Of a stretch of 32,086 bases of DNA, positions 16,134 through 23,928 are shown piece after piece. A model generated the notes under the pieces. The model worked only from the letters and a program-made list of their open reading frames with translations. It was not told the origin of the DNA and made no database searches. Numbering within the stretch: position 1 is the stretch's first letter; each line of letters begins with the position of its first letter. This DNA comes from Rhodoplanes roseus (lineage in GTDB: Bacteria; Pseudomonadota; Alphaproteobacteria; Rhizobiales; Xanthobacteraceae). The stretch lies in the NCBI RefSeq assembly GCF_003258865.1, contig NZ_NPEX01000047.1, forward strand, positions 1-32,086. The letters are read 5' to 3'. A program made the translations under genes and the position numbers.

Positions 16134-17246
16134 ATGCAGTCTCTCGTCTCGTATCTCGCGAGGACTCTGGCGCTGGTCCGCAAGGAATTGCTGGCGCTTC
16201 TCACAGACCCTTCGAGCCGCGTTCTGCTGTTCACTCCGGCGTTGATGCAATCTCTGTTGTTCGGATACGGCGCCACGTACGACCTCACCTATGCGCCCTA
16301 TGCCGTGCTCAACCAGAGTCCGGGCGTTGCGGCGACCGAACTGCTGGCGCGGATTGATGGAACGGGCGTGTTCAAGCGGGTGGCGACGCTGACTGGGTCG
16401 AATCAAATCGCCGGCGTGATCGAGAGCGGGGATGCGCTCCTCGCCATCACGATCCCACCGAACTTCGAGGCGCGTCTGGCATCCGGGCAGCAGGTGCCGC
16501 TGCAAGTCGTTCTCGATGGCCGCAACTCGTCCACCGCCGGCCTGGCTGCGGCTTACGTCTCCTCGATCGTCGCGTCTTTCAACGCGTCTCGCGGCACAAC
16601 GCCGTCACTGACCATCGTCCGGCGCGCTTGGTTCAACCCGAACCTCGAGTCCCGCTGGAACCTGATGCCGCCGTTGATCGCCTCGCTCAGCATGATTCAG
16701 ACGCTCATGCTCGCCGCCCTGTCCGTCGCGCGCGAGCGCGAACAGGGCACGTTCGACCAGTTGCTGGTCACCCCGCTCACGCCTCTGCAAATTCTGATCG
16801 GAAAGGCGCTGCCGTCCATCCTGGTCGGGTTAATTCAATCGACGATCATATTCCTGATAATTCGGTTCTGGTTCGAGATTCCGATAAATGGCTCCGTCGG
16901 CCTTCTCTATCTCGGGCTGTTCATGTTCACGGTCGCATCCGTCGGAATCGGCTTGTCGATATCGGCGCTGTCGCTGACCATGCAGCAGGCGATGCTCTAT
17001 ACGTTTATGTTGGTGATGCCTCTGATGCTGCTCTCCGGGCAGCTCACGCCCGTAGGCAACATGCCGGCGATTTTGCAGGTGGCCACCTACGCAAATCCGC
17101 TGCGCTTCGGAATCGACGTCGTGCGCCGGGTTTACCTGGAAGGCGCTGGTCTTTCCGAAGTGGCGTTCGACTTCGTGCCGATGCTCGCTGTGTCCGCCAT
17201 GACCGTGCCGCTTGCGGCCTGGCTGTTCCGGAATCGGCTGGCGTGA
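16134..17246 (+). CDS. ybhR: ABC-2 type permease 2 (YbhR-like)
   Basis: A 370-residue ABC-2 permease with the same plan as its neighbour: an N-terminal region with RKELLALLTDPSSR, one transmembrane helix, a periplasmic domain, then a C-terminal bundle starting at LMPPLIASLSMIQTLMLAAL and carrying the AREREQGTFDQLLVTPLTP motif and LMLLSGQLTPVGNMP. It starts four bases after the stop of permease 1 and ends the operon. The two permeases are paralogues and probably form a heterodimer, as in YbhS/YbhR. A hairpin follows downstream. Confidence 0.9.
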   Translation: MQSLVSYLARTLALVRKELLALLTDPSSRVLLFTPALMQSLLFGYGATYDLTYAPYAVLNQSPGVAATELLARIDGTGVFKRVATLTGSNQIAGVIESGDALLAITIPPNFEARLASGQQVPLQVVLDGRNSSTAGLAAAYVSSIVASFNASRGTTPSLTIVRRAWFNPNLESRWNLMPPLIASLSMIQTLMLAALSVAREREQGTFDQLLVTPLTPLQILIGKALPSILVGLIQSTIIFLIIRFWFEIPINGSVGLLYLGLFMFTVASVGIGLSISALSLTMQQAMLYTFMLVMPLMLLSGQLTPVGNMPAILQVATYANPLRFGIDVVRRVYLEGAGLSEVAFDFVPMLAVSAMTVPLAAWLFRNRLA

Positions 17247-17257
17247 CGAATGGCCAA

Positions 17258-17284
17258 CTTGCCTCGTCGATCGCCGAGGGCAAG
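17258..17284 (+). terminator. Hairpin after the exporter operon
   Basis: CTTGCCTCG pairs with CGAGGGCAAG (one bulged base), 11 bases after the stop of the last permease gene, and is followed by CTTTGCC. The U-run is poor, so this is a moderate intrinsic terminator candidate. Confidence 0.4.
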
Positions 17285-17360
17285 CTTTGCCGACCGGCGT
17301 AACGCGACTCCGCGTTTCGCGCCTTGGCAGTTGTGAGCGCCAGGCCGCCGCCGCCGTCGT

Positions 17361-18036
17361 TCACTCACGATCCCTGAGCTCGCGCTGGCCCTCGAGTATA
17401 TCGGGCGTGATCCCGATCGCGCGGAGGCGACGCTCTCGGTCGAACCGATTGAGTTCCTCCGGAGCGGAGGGGTACGGTGACGTCGGGTTTCCCAGAAGCG
17501 TGAAGCCGATGCCCTGCATGACGATGCGGCTGAAGCCCGCACGCAGACGACGGCGGGGAGCCAGTCCCACGATAACACGCTGCTCTGGGCAGTCACGTTG
17601 GTGATGCTCCAGATGCCCAGCGGCATGGGTCCGAGCATGGCGGCCGCCAGTCCGGATTGTATCAGACGCACACTGCAGGTCGTCGGCCGCCGCCTCCGGT
17701 GCCGTCATCGGCAGGTGGGCGAAGCCTGCGAAACGATCCGGATGCGCGTCCACCATCTGCTTCGGCCGGTCGTTGTACGCCCGTGCCATAGCGGGCGCTT
17801 CATCGGGCGGCAATAGGTCTGCGTTCGGACCGCTCTGCGAGACGACCTGAACCTTTGCGCCGGCCTCCTCCATCGCGACGATCCGGCGAGGCCCGACCTC
17901 GGCGAGCGCATCACCGATCTTTTCCAGCGGGCCACCCTGGCTGAGAACGCCTTACCCTAGAGGCGACGACCTCCTTGTCTATACGGGCGACCAGATCCGG
18001 GGCGACGAAATGCTCTTCCAGAGCGTCAATGCGCAT
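17361..18036 (-). pseudogene. Amidohydrolase-2 family (decarboxylase-like) pseudogene
   Basis: The minus strand starts MRIDALEEHFVAPDL, the metal-ligand-bearing N-terminus of amidohydrolase-2 proteins (2,3-dihydroxybenzoate or gamma-resorcylate decarboxylase relatives). After about 26 residues the frame is lost. In another frame it resumes with EVGPRRIVAMEEAGAKVQVV, PPDEAPAMARAYNDR and HPDRFAGFAHLPMTAPEAAA, all typical of the family. A second shift leads to CVRLIQSGLAAAMLGP. Past about 17560 no family similarity is visible. The catalytic C-terminal half is therefore lost. It lies directly downstream of the Pao-like operon on the same strand and may once have belonged to it. Confidence 0.75.
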
Positions 18037-18134
18037 GATGGTCTCGCCTTGAGGTGATTTGGATCGGGCGCGCATGGGCGTCTCGCCCTTTCGGCGCCGG
18101 CGTCGGCGCCGTGCCGATGTGCTGATCGGCAGGG

Positions 18135-20468
18135 TCACAAGAGCTTGTCGAGAGTGATCGGCAGGTCTCTGATGCGTTTGCCGGTGGCATTGAAGACCGC
18201 ATTGGCGATGGCGGCGGCGGTCCCCGTGATGCCGATCTCCCCGACACCGTGGGCCCCCATGGGCGCATGCGGATCGGGCGTGTCGGTCCACATCACCTCG
18301 ATGTCGGGCACGTCCATGTGCACCGGCACGTGATATTCGGCAAGGCTGGCGTTCATGATCCGGCCATTACGCTCGTCGAACTGGGTTTCTTCCATCAACG
18401 CAAGCCCGATGCCCATGATGATGGCGCCGCGAAACTGGCTGGCCGCGGTCCGTGCGTTGAGGATACGACCGCAGTCGAACGCCCCCAAGATACGGCTCAC
18501 CCTGATTTCACCCGTGACGGCGTTGACCCTCACTTCGCAGAACATGGCGGAGTGCGAGTGCATGGACCAGTGCATGGTTTCGAGCGGCAGCGGAGCAGTC
18601 GCTTCGACCGTCAGCTCTGCCTGGCCGGCGCGCGACAGGATGGATGCGTAGCTCTCGTGTCGGGTCGGATCGTCGAGCTTGGCGAGTCCGGCGTTCAGGC
18701 CGCCCACTTGGTCCGGAGAGAGCCCGGCGAGCGGGCCGTCGTTACCGGCGAGCCCGATGAGCTCTTTCACCAGCTTCTTGTGCGTGGCCGCGATCGCCGC
18801 GCCGAACGAAGCGGTTTGTGCCGAGGCGACTGCCATGACCCTGCCCGGGAGCGTGCTGTCGCCGACTGTCGCAATCACGTGCGTCATGGGCAGACCGAGG
18901 CGCTCGGCGGTGACCTGGGCATGCACCGTGGCGGTGCCCATGCCCATTTCCTGCCCGGCGAACTCGACCGTCGCGCGGCCGTCGCGCGTGACGGTCAGCC
19001 GCGCTGCGCCGCCGGGCATGCGATTGTGCGGATAGGTCCCCCTCGCGACGCCCATGCCGATCAGCCATTCGCCCTGGCGGCGTTGGCCCGGCGTCTGGCT
19101 GCGCCGGCTCCAGCCGAAGCGCTCGGCGCCATCGCGAAAGATCTTCTCGACCTCGCGCAGCGAGAAGGGCAGTCCGCTCGTCGGCTCCTTCTCCGGCTCG
19201 TTCAGCAGCCGCAGCTCGATCGGGTCCATTCCCAAGCGCACGGCCAATTCGTCGACGGCGGATTCCAGCGCGAAGGTGCCGACGGCTTCCCCCGGGCCGC
19301 GCATGAAGGTGTTGGCTATCATGTCGACGCGGGCGGCCTGCACTTCGAGCCGGAGCGCGCGCGCCGCATAGCTGCCGCGCGTCCCCATGATGAGAGGCTC
19401 GGGCATGTTGTTGTGGGGCGTCATCGCGACCGTCCCGAGGTGGACGAGCGCCTTGAACCTGCCGTCCGGCCGCGCCCCGATTGCGAGGCGCTGCTCGGTC
19501 AGCGTGCGCCCGCCGACGATGCGATAGACGCCCTCGCGGGAGAGAACCAGGCGGACCGGACGGCCGGCGAGGCGTGCGGCGGCCGCCGCGAGCAACTGGT
19601 GCTGCCAGAGACCTTTTCCGCCGAAGCCGCCGCCGACATAGGGCGAGAAAACCCGGACTTGCAGCTCGGCCAGATCGAAAGCGTGTGCGAGCGACCACGC
19701 CGTATGAGCGAGCTTCTGCGTCGCGTCGTGAACGGTGAGGTCATCGCCGTCCCAAACGACTGTGACCGCGTGCAACTCAAGAGCGTTGTGATTGTGACGG
19801 GGCGTCGAATAGACTTCGTCCACCGTCACTGGACACGCAGCGAGGACGGTTTCGGCGTCACCGATCTCGTCCTTGAACCGCATGCCCATCATCGCACCCG
19901 TCTCGAGGCCGGCGGCCTTCGCTTCGGCGAAGCGCGTGATCGCATGGCCCGGCTCGTAGACTGGGTGCAGCAACGACTTGGCGTAATCGGCTTGGTCCTG
20001 CGTTTCGGCGAGCACGAGCGCGACCGGCTGGCCGTTCCAGTGGATGCGGTCGTCCTGAAGGACCGGGAGTGAGTCTTGGGCCGCCGACCGCAGGTTGGAC
20101 GTGAAGGTTGGTAAGGGCTTCAGGCGTGGCGCGTTTCGGTGCGTCATCACCAGTGCGACGCCTGGCGCGGCTTCGGCGGCGGACGTATCGAGCGAAACGA
20201 GCCGACCCTTCGCGATCGTGCTGTAAACCAGCGCCGCGTAGAGCATGCCGTCCAACGGAACCTCGGCCGCGAACCGCGCCGTCCCGGTCACTTTCTCCGG
20301 CGCGTCCAGCCGCGGGATCGGGGCGCCAATCAGGCCGTTCCTGTGGTGGATAAGCGGATCTGGATCGCCACCCGGAACCCACGCGTCGGGCGCCAGCGCG
20401 ACCGCCTTCTGCACCATCGACATCGCGGTGGCCTGCAGACGCTGCTTGGCCTTCTCCCGAAGGCTCAT
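18135..20468 (-). CDS. paoC: Molybdopterin-binding large subunit of a xanthine oxidase-family aldehyde oxidoreductase (PaoC-like)
   Basis: A 777-residue catalytic subunit. It begins with an approximately 60-residue leader, then the aldehyde oxidase/xanthine dehydrogenase a/b hammerhead (RLDAPEKVTGTARFAAE), the molybdopterin-binding regions (SPYVGGGFGGKG; NTFMRGPGEAVGTFALESA; GQEMGMGT) and the C-terminal GVGEIG with the catalytic Glu at about residue 744. The enzyme oxidises an aldehyde or N-heterocycle to the acid or hydroxylated product; the Pao branch prefers aromatic aldehydes. The ATG at 20468 overlaps the stop of the FAD subunit by four bases. The frame is open to 21044 upstream but that part is antisense-free shadow of the FAD gene. 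No XdhC/PaoD-type cofactor-insertion chaperone is in the window. Confidence 0.92.
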   Translation of the reverse strand: MSLREKAKQRLQATAMSMVQKAVALAPDAWVPGGDPDPLIHHRNGLIGAPIPRLDAPEKVTGTARFAAEVPLDGMLYAALVYSTIAKGRLVSLDTSAAEAAPGVALVMTHRNAPRLKPLPTFTSNLRSAAQDSLPVLQDDRIHWNGQPVALVLAETQDQADYAKSLLHPVYEPGHAITRFAEAKAAGLETGAMMGMRFKDEIGDAETVLAACPVTVDEVYSTPRHNHNALELHAVTVVWDGDDLTVHDATQKLAHTAWSLAHAFDLAELQVRVFSPYVGGGFGGKGLWQHQLLAAAAARLAGRPVRLVLSREGVYRIVGGRTLTEQRLAIGARPDGRFKALVHLGTVAMTPHNNMPEPLIMGTRGSYAARALRLEVQAARVDMIANTFMRGPGEAVGTFALESAVDELAVRLGMDPIELRLLNEPEKEPTSGLPFSLREVEKIFRDGAERFGWSRRSQTPGQRRQGEWLIGMGVARGTYPHNRMPGGAARLTVTRDGRATVEFAGQEMGMGTATVHAQVTAERLGLPMTHVIATVGDSTLPGRVMAVASAQTASFGAAIAATHKKLVKELIGLAGNDGPLAGLSPDQVGGLNAGLAKLDDPTRHESYASILSRAGQAELTVEATAPLPLETMHWSMHSHSAMFCEVRVNAVTGEIRVSRILGAFDCGRILNARTAASQFRGAIIMGIGLALMEETQFDERNGRIMNASLAEYHVPVHMDVPDIEVMWTDTPDPHAPMGAHGVGEIGITGTAAAIANAVFNATGKRIRDLPITLDKLL

Positions 20469-21451
20469 CGCTTCTCTCCCGCGAGCTGCGCAAGGATCGC
20501 GACGATCGTGCGCCGCGCGAGTTCGATCTTGAACCCGTTGTCCTTGAGAGGCCGGGCCTCGGACAGCTCGGCATCGGCCGCGCGGCGGAACATGGCTTCG
20601 CTCGCTGGCTGGCCGCGCAGGGCCTCCTCGGCCCTCCAGGCGCGCCACGGCTTGTGGGAGACGCCGCCGAGCGCGAGACGCACGTCCTCGATATGCCCGT
20701 CCTCGATGTGAAGCGCCGCCGCGACAGAGACCAGCGCGAAGGCGTAGCTCGCGCGGTCTCGGACCTTTCGGTAGCCGGAGCGCATCGAGATCGGTAGCGC
20801 CGGCAACTCGATCGCGGTGATCAACTCGCCCGGCGCGAGCACCGTCTCGATATCCGGCCTCTCTCCCGGCAACCTGTGCAAGTCGGTCAACGGCAGACGA
20901 CGGGCGCCGCCTGGGCTCTCGAGGTGGATGATGGCGTCGAGCGCGGCTAACGCGACACACATGTCGGACGGGTTCACCGCGACGCAGGCTTTCGAGGCGC
21001 CTAGAATCGCGTGCCCGCGATTGAAGCCGTCGAGGGCGTCGCAACCCTGGCCGGGGCTGCGTTTGTTACAGCGCGAGCCGTCGTCATCGTAGAAGTACGT
21101 GCAGCGCGTGCGCTGAAGCAGATTGCCACCAACCGTCGCCATGTTGCGGATTTGAGCTGTCGCGCCGGCGACGATCGCGCGGGTGAGCACCGGGTAACGT
21201 GTCCGCACCAGAGGGTGCTCGGCGAGAGCTGTGTTGCGCGTCGCGGCTCCGATCCTCAGGCCGCTGTTCTCTTGCTCGATGACCTCTCGCGAGAACCCGG
21301 TGACGTCGACCAGCGCCGCAGGACGCTCGATCGTCTCCCGCATGAGGTCGACAAGGTTCGTGCCGCCCCCGAGATACCTGGCCCCCGTCGCCTCGGCCCG
21401 GCGTACGGCATCGGCGGCATCGCTCGCGCCCGCATATTGGAACGGCGTCAT
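20465..21451 (-). CDS. paoB: FAD-binding subunit with an extra [4Fe-4S] segment (PaoB-like)
   Basis: A 328-residue FAD subunit of the molybdenum hydroxylase. It has the flavin-binding GGGTNLVDLM near residue 30 and IRNMATVGGNL near 102-111. A Cys-rich insert follows, with cysteines at about 117, 128, 137 and 156 (QRTRCTYF, SRCNKRSPGQGC, SKACVAVNPSD). This insert is the mark of PaoB and of related subunits that carry a [4Fe-4S] cluster. It passes electrons from the iron-sulfur subunit to FAD. The ATG at 21451 overlaps the stop of the [2Fe-2S] gene (ATGA), so all three subunits are translationally coupled. Confidence 0.92.
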   Translation of the reverse strand: MTPFQYAGASDAADAVRRAEATGARYLGGGTNLVDLMRETIERPAALVDVTGFSREVIEQENSGLRIGAATRNTALAEHPLVRTRYPVLTRAIVAGATAQIRNMATVGGNLLQRTRCTYFYDDDGSRCNKRSPGQGCDALDGFNRGHAILGASKACVAVNPSDMCVALAALDAIIHLESPGGARRLPLTDLHRLPGERPDIETVLAPGELITAIELPALPISMRSGYRKVRDRASYAFALVSVAAALHIEDGHIEDVRLALGGVSHKPWRAWRAEEALRGQPASEAMFRRAADAELSEARPLKDNGFKIELARRTIVAILAQLAGEKR

Positions 21452-21966
21452 CGGGCCTCCTCCTCCGGGCTGTCGCCGAAGGCGTCGAAGATCGCATCGA
21501 CGATGCCGTTGTACGCACCGCACCGGCACAGATTGCCGCTCATCCGCTCCCGCACTTCATCGCGATCCAGAGCGACGCGCTCGGCCGCAAGATCACTGGT
21601 CACGTGGCTGGGAACGCCGCGCCGGACCTCCCCGACCATGGCGACGGCGGAGCATATCTGGCCGGGCGTGCAGTAGCCGCACTGGAAACCGTCGTGATCG
21701 ATGAAGGCCTGCTGAAGCGGATGAAGCTCCCCATTCCCCGCCAGTCCTTCGATGGTCGTTATGCAGCGGCCGTCATATTGAACCGCCAGGGCGAGACAGG
21801 AGACGATGCGCTCGCCCTCGACCAGGACGGTGCAAGCCCCGCACGCGCCTTGGTTGCAGCCCTTCTTCGTGCCGGTGAGGTCGAGACGCTCGCGCAGTAA
21901 ATCGAGCAGGGACACCCGGGGGTCCTCCGGAACTGCGACCTCCCGTCCGTTGACGATCAGGCACAT
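21448..21966 (-). CDS. paoA: [2Fe-2S] iron-sulfur subunit (PaoA-like), without a Tat signal
   Basis: A 172-residue protein with both [2Fe-2S] domains of the xanthine oxidase family. The plant-ferredoxin-type cluster is bound by Cys37, 42, 45 and 57 (KKGCNQGACGACTVL), and the helical domain by Cys96, 99, 147 and 149 (QCGYCTPG, NLCRCG). E. coli PaoA has a twin-arginine leader and works in the periplasm; here the protein begins MCLIVNGREV, directly with the ferredoxin fold, so the complex should be cytoplasmic. It is the first gene of the operon and is divergent from the TetR gene at 22079, with the palindrome at 22009-22024 between them. Confidence 0.92.
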   Translation of the reverse strand: MCLIVNGREVAVPEDPRVSLLDLLRERLDLTGTKKGCNQGACGACTVLVEGERIVSCLALAVQYDGRCITTIEGLAGNGELHPLQQAFIDHDGFQCGYCTPGQICSAVAMVGEVRRGVPSHVTSDLAAERVALDRDEVRERMSGNLCRCGAYNGIVDAIFDAFGDSPEEEAR

Positions 21967-22008
21967 GCCACGAGCCGATCCGTTCCTTCGACCGTCATCC
22001 AGAATTGA

Positions 22009-22024
22009 ATGACTCTTAAGTCAC
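22009..22024. promoter_or_regulatory. Palindromic operator ATGACT-N3-AAGTCAC, copy 2
   Basis: ATGACTCTTAAGTCAC contains TGACT-N4-AGTCA. It lies between the divergent paoA-like gene (start 21966) and the TetR gene (start 22079), the position expected for a self-regulating TetR repressor. The same element is found at 10479-10494 before the SDR-NmrA operon. The binding protein is most probably the adjacent TetR; this is inference. Confidence 0.65.
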
Positions 22025-22078
22025 GCAATTAACCCGCCAATGTGGTGAGAGTTCCACGGCTCGTGTATTGGTTCGTCG

Positions 22079-22750
22079 ATGAATGCTAGAGAGATCGATC
22101 GACATTCGGCTGCACGGCGAGGACGCCGACCCAGCCCCGAGCAGACGCGAAAAACCGAAGCCGCGATCTTGGCTGCCGCGGTGGAATTGTTTCTCGAGGT
22201 CGGCTTCGCCGAGACCCGGATGGAGGAGATCGCAGCACGCGCCGACGTAGCGAAGGGCACGCTTTACCGATACTTCCCGACCAAGGCCGCGATGTTGGAA
22301 GCGGTCCTGACGCAGGTTATCGCTGGTCCCCTCGTCGGCATTTCCACGCTCCCCTTCAACGAGGGAGAGCCGGTGCAGGCTTTCCTTCGCCGGGTGCTCC
22401 TTCCCGTGCTGCGAAAGGTCAAGGGCTCGCAGCTGGAAGGCCTATTTCGACTCATCATCGTAGAAGCGACCCGTCATCCCGAAATCGCCGCCGTTTATCG
22501 GCGAACCGTGCTGGATCCGATGACCGCGTTTCTGAGAAGCTTGGCGATACGCGCCCGAGAAGGAGGTGAGCTACGCTCGAATTCCACCGCGCTCGAGCGC
22601 TTTCCGCTGCTCCTCATGGCACCCGGCTTGATGGCGACCGCATGGAATGGACTGCATGGGAAAGAAGACCAGATCAGCGCTGGGGACGCGTTCGAGGCTC
22701 TTCTCGAACTCGTCTTTTTGGACGAGGAAAGAGGATCGGCGCTTCGTTAA
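22079..22750 (+). CDS. TetR/AcrR-family transcriptional regulator, divergent from the PaoABC-like operon
   Basis: A 223-residue regulator. Residues about 27-75 form the TetR DNA-binding domain (ILAAAVELFLEVGFAETRME, then ARADVAKGTLYRYFPTKAAM). The C-terminal part (RVLLPVLRKVKGSQLEGLFR, EATRHPEIAAVYRR) resembles the AefR-like TetR C-terminal domain. The gene shares a 112-base upstream region with the paoA-like gene, and the palindrome in it is a probable operator for both. No clear Shine-Dalgarno sequence precedes the ATG at 22079. The ligand may be a substrate of the oxidoreductase; this is inferred from position only. Confidence 0.88.
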   Translation: MNAREIDRHSAARRGRRPSPEQTRKTEAAILAAAVELFLEVGFAETRMEEIAARADVAKGTLYRYFPTKAAMLEAVLTQVIAGPLVGISTLPFNEGEPVQAFLRRVLLPVLRKVKGSQLEGLFRLIIVEATRHPEIAAVYRRTVLDPMTAFLRSLAIRAREGGELRSNSTALERFPLLLMAPGLMATAWNGLHGKEDQISAGDAFEALLELVFLDEERGSALR

Positions 22751-22863
22751 GTTAGGTCCTGATTGCTATGCCGAAGCGGCACCGGTACGAGGCTGCGACA
22801 ATTAGCGCGCCGCTGGCTCGCAGCGGCAGAATGACACCTACAGCAGGTAGGGCACGGAGAGGT

Positions 22864-23010
22864 GATGGACCGCCTACAACAGGTTCAGAGCCAGGGACCG
22901 TGGGTTAATGATATCACGCCCAAGACACGGAAGTTCGTGGCACCGGAATCTGGCCGTGGCGATTCTGATTCTAGCGATCCTGACCCTGGTCAGGCTGCTG
23001 TATGTCCGAC
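22864..23010 (+). pseudogene. Frameshifted second copy of the small membrane ORF
   Basis: From the ATG at 22864 the frame reads to WVNDITPKTRKF, matching the polar part of the 52-residue ORF at 1184. The hydrophobic part (LAVAILILAILTLVRLLYVR) then continues in the next frame, and the terminal TGA of copy 1 is CGA here. The gene is thus broken in this copy. It overlaps the 3' end of the intact HAD gene in antisense orientation. Whether the ORF was ever translated is unproven. Confidence 0.4.
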
Positions 23011-23723
23011 GAATCAGCGCTCCGTTGCAGCTCAGGGGTTGGAACAGGGACTCTGCCACCCGCTGCAAGCGGGGAATCCTCGTAGCCGACGAGCAGATCA
23101 GCCGGATCGCGGTAGACCGCGACGCAGCCGGCCTCGCGCAGAGCCTGTTCCGTGCTGCCGCCACACAGGACCCCGATCACCGCGACACCGGCGTGACGCG
23201 CGGCTTGCGCGTCGTAGACGCTGTCCCCGACGACGACGACGTCCCCGGTCGGGATCGGCGCAATCTGATCGAGTGCCGCACGGAAGATATCCGGTGACGG
23301 CTTCGAGCGGCTCGCGTCGTCCTTCGTGGTTTGAGCGTCAACCAGATCCGCGACACCGGCAATCCGCTTGTAGTCCTCGATCTCGTCGGCCGCGCAGGAC
23401 GAGCCGAGCACGATCGTCTGCCCGTTGGCGCGTATGCGCTCGAAAAGGTCGCGGACCCGCGGGAACGGACGAATCGTCGGCAGGTATTCGCGCTTGAACA
23501 GATCCGAGCGGTAGGACTCGATGTCCTTGCCGTGCCGCTGCAACAGATCATCCGGCGCGAAGGCCGGCATCAGCCGGTCGGCGCCCATCCCGATGCGCCG
23601 GCGCACATCGTGGAAATCGGCCTCGACGCCGAACTGCGCAAGCGCCCGGACCCAGGACTCGGCATGTGCATCGACGCTGTCGATCAACGTGCCGTCGATG
23701 TCGAAGATGATCGCTCTTACCAT
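22971..23723 (-). CDS. HAD-superfamily hydrolase (phosphoglycolate phosphatase-like), intact copy
   Basis: A 250-residue haloacid dehalogenase-type phosphatase. Motif I is FDIDGTL with the nucleophile Asp8 and acid Asp10. Motif II is the Ser in VLGSS (108-109), motif III the Lys in SKPSPD (141), motif IV GDSVYD (Asp167 and Asp171). The helical cap between residues 15 and 85 is of the phosphoglycolate phosphatase/beta-phosphoglucomutase type. The substrate is a small phosphomonoester that cannot be specified. About 30 C-terminal residues (after YRDPADLL) look unlike the family and may be read-through into former intergenic DNA. A decayed copy of the gene lies at 1340-1889. The gene sits between the divergent small ORF and the catalase gene on the same strand. 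Confidence 0.88.
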   Translation of the reverse strand: MVRAIIFDIDGTLIDSVDAHAESWVRALAQFGVEADFHDVRRRIGMGADRLMPAFAPDDLLQRHGKDIESYRSDLFKREYLPTIRPFPRVRDLFERIRANGQTIVLGSSCAADEIEDYKRIAGVADLVDAQTTKDDASRSKPSPDIFRAALDQIAPIPTGDVVVVGDSVYDAQAARHAGVAVIGVLCGGSTEQALREAGCVAVYRDPADLLVGYEDSPLAAGGRVPVPTPELQRSADSSDIQQPDQGQDR

Positions 23724-23896
23724 GAACGCGTATGACCCGATGACGATGTGACGAATGGCGGCGAAGAGCTGTCGTCGTCAACCGGCGATCGGTCCGATTG
23801 TTCCTGGTGAGACGCGCCCCGGGGGCATCGTCGCTCCATTCCATCACGGGCGCACTCACGCGACAAGCGGCGGCGAGCGCTGGCCCGTGAGGGCAG

Positions 23897-23920
23897 GCCC
23901 GGCGAACGCGTTCGCCGGGC
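23897..23920 (-). terminator. 24-bp perfect palindrome, terminator hairpin of the catalase gene
   Basis: GCCCGGCGAA and TTCGCCGGGC form a perfect 10-bp stem with the loop CGCG, starting eight bases past the stop of the minus-strand catalase-like gene. Outer arms GTGAGG (23887-23892) and CCTCAC extend the pairing with an internal bulge. There is no U-run, as is common in high-GC genomes. It very probably ends or stabilises the transcript. Confidence 0.6.
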
Positions 23921-23928
23921 TGCCGTCC

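Noticed and set aside
18249-20072. 607-codon open frame on the plus strand
   Set aside because: Antisense shadow of the molybdopterin subunit, which has all catalytic motifs.
20468-21044. Upstream extension of the molybdopterin subunit
   Set aside because: It overlaps the FAD subunit in another frame; the ATG at 20468 with ATGA coupling is the natural start.
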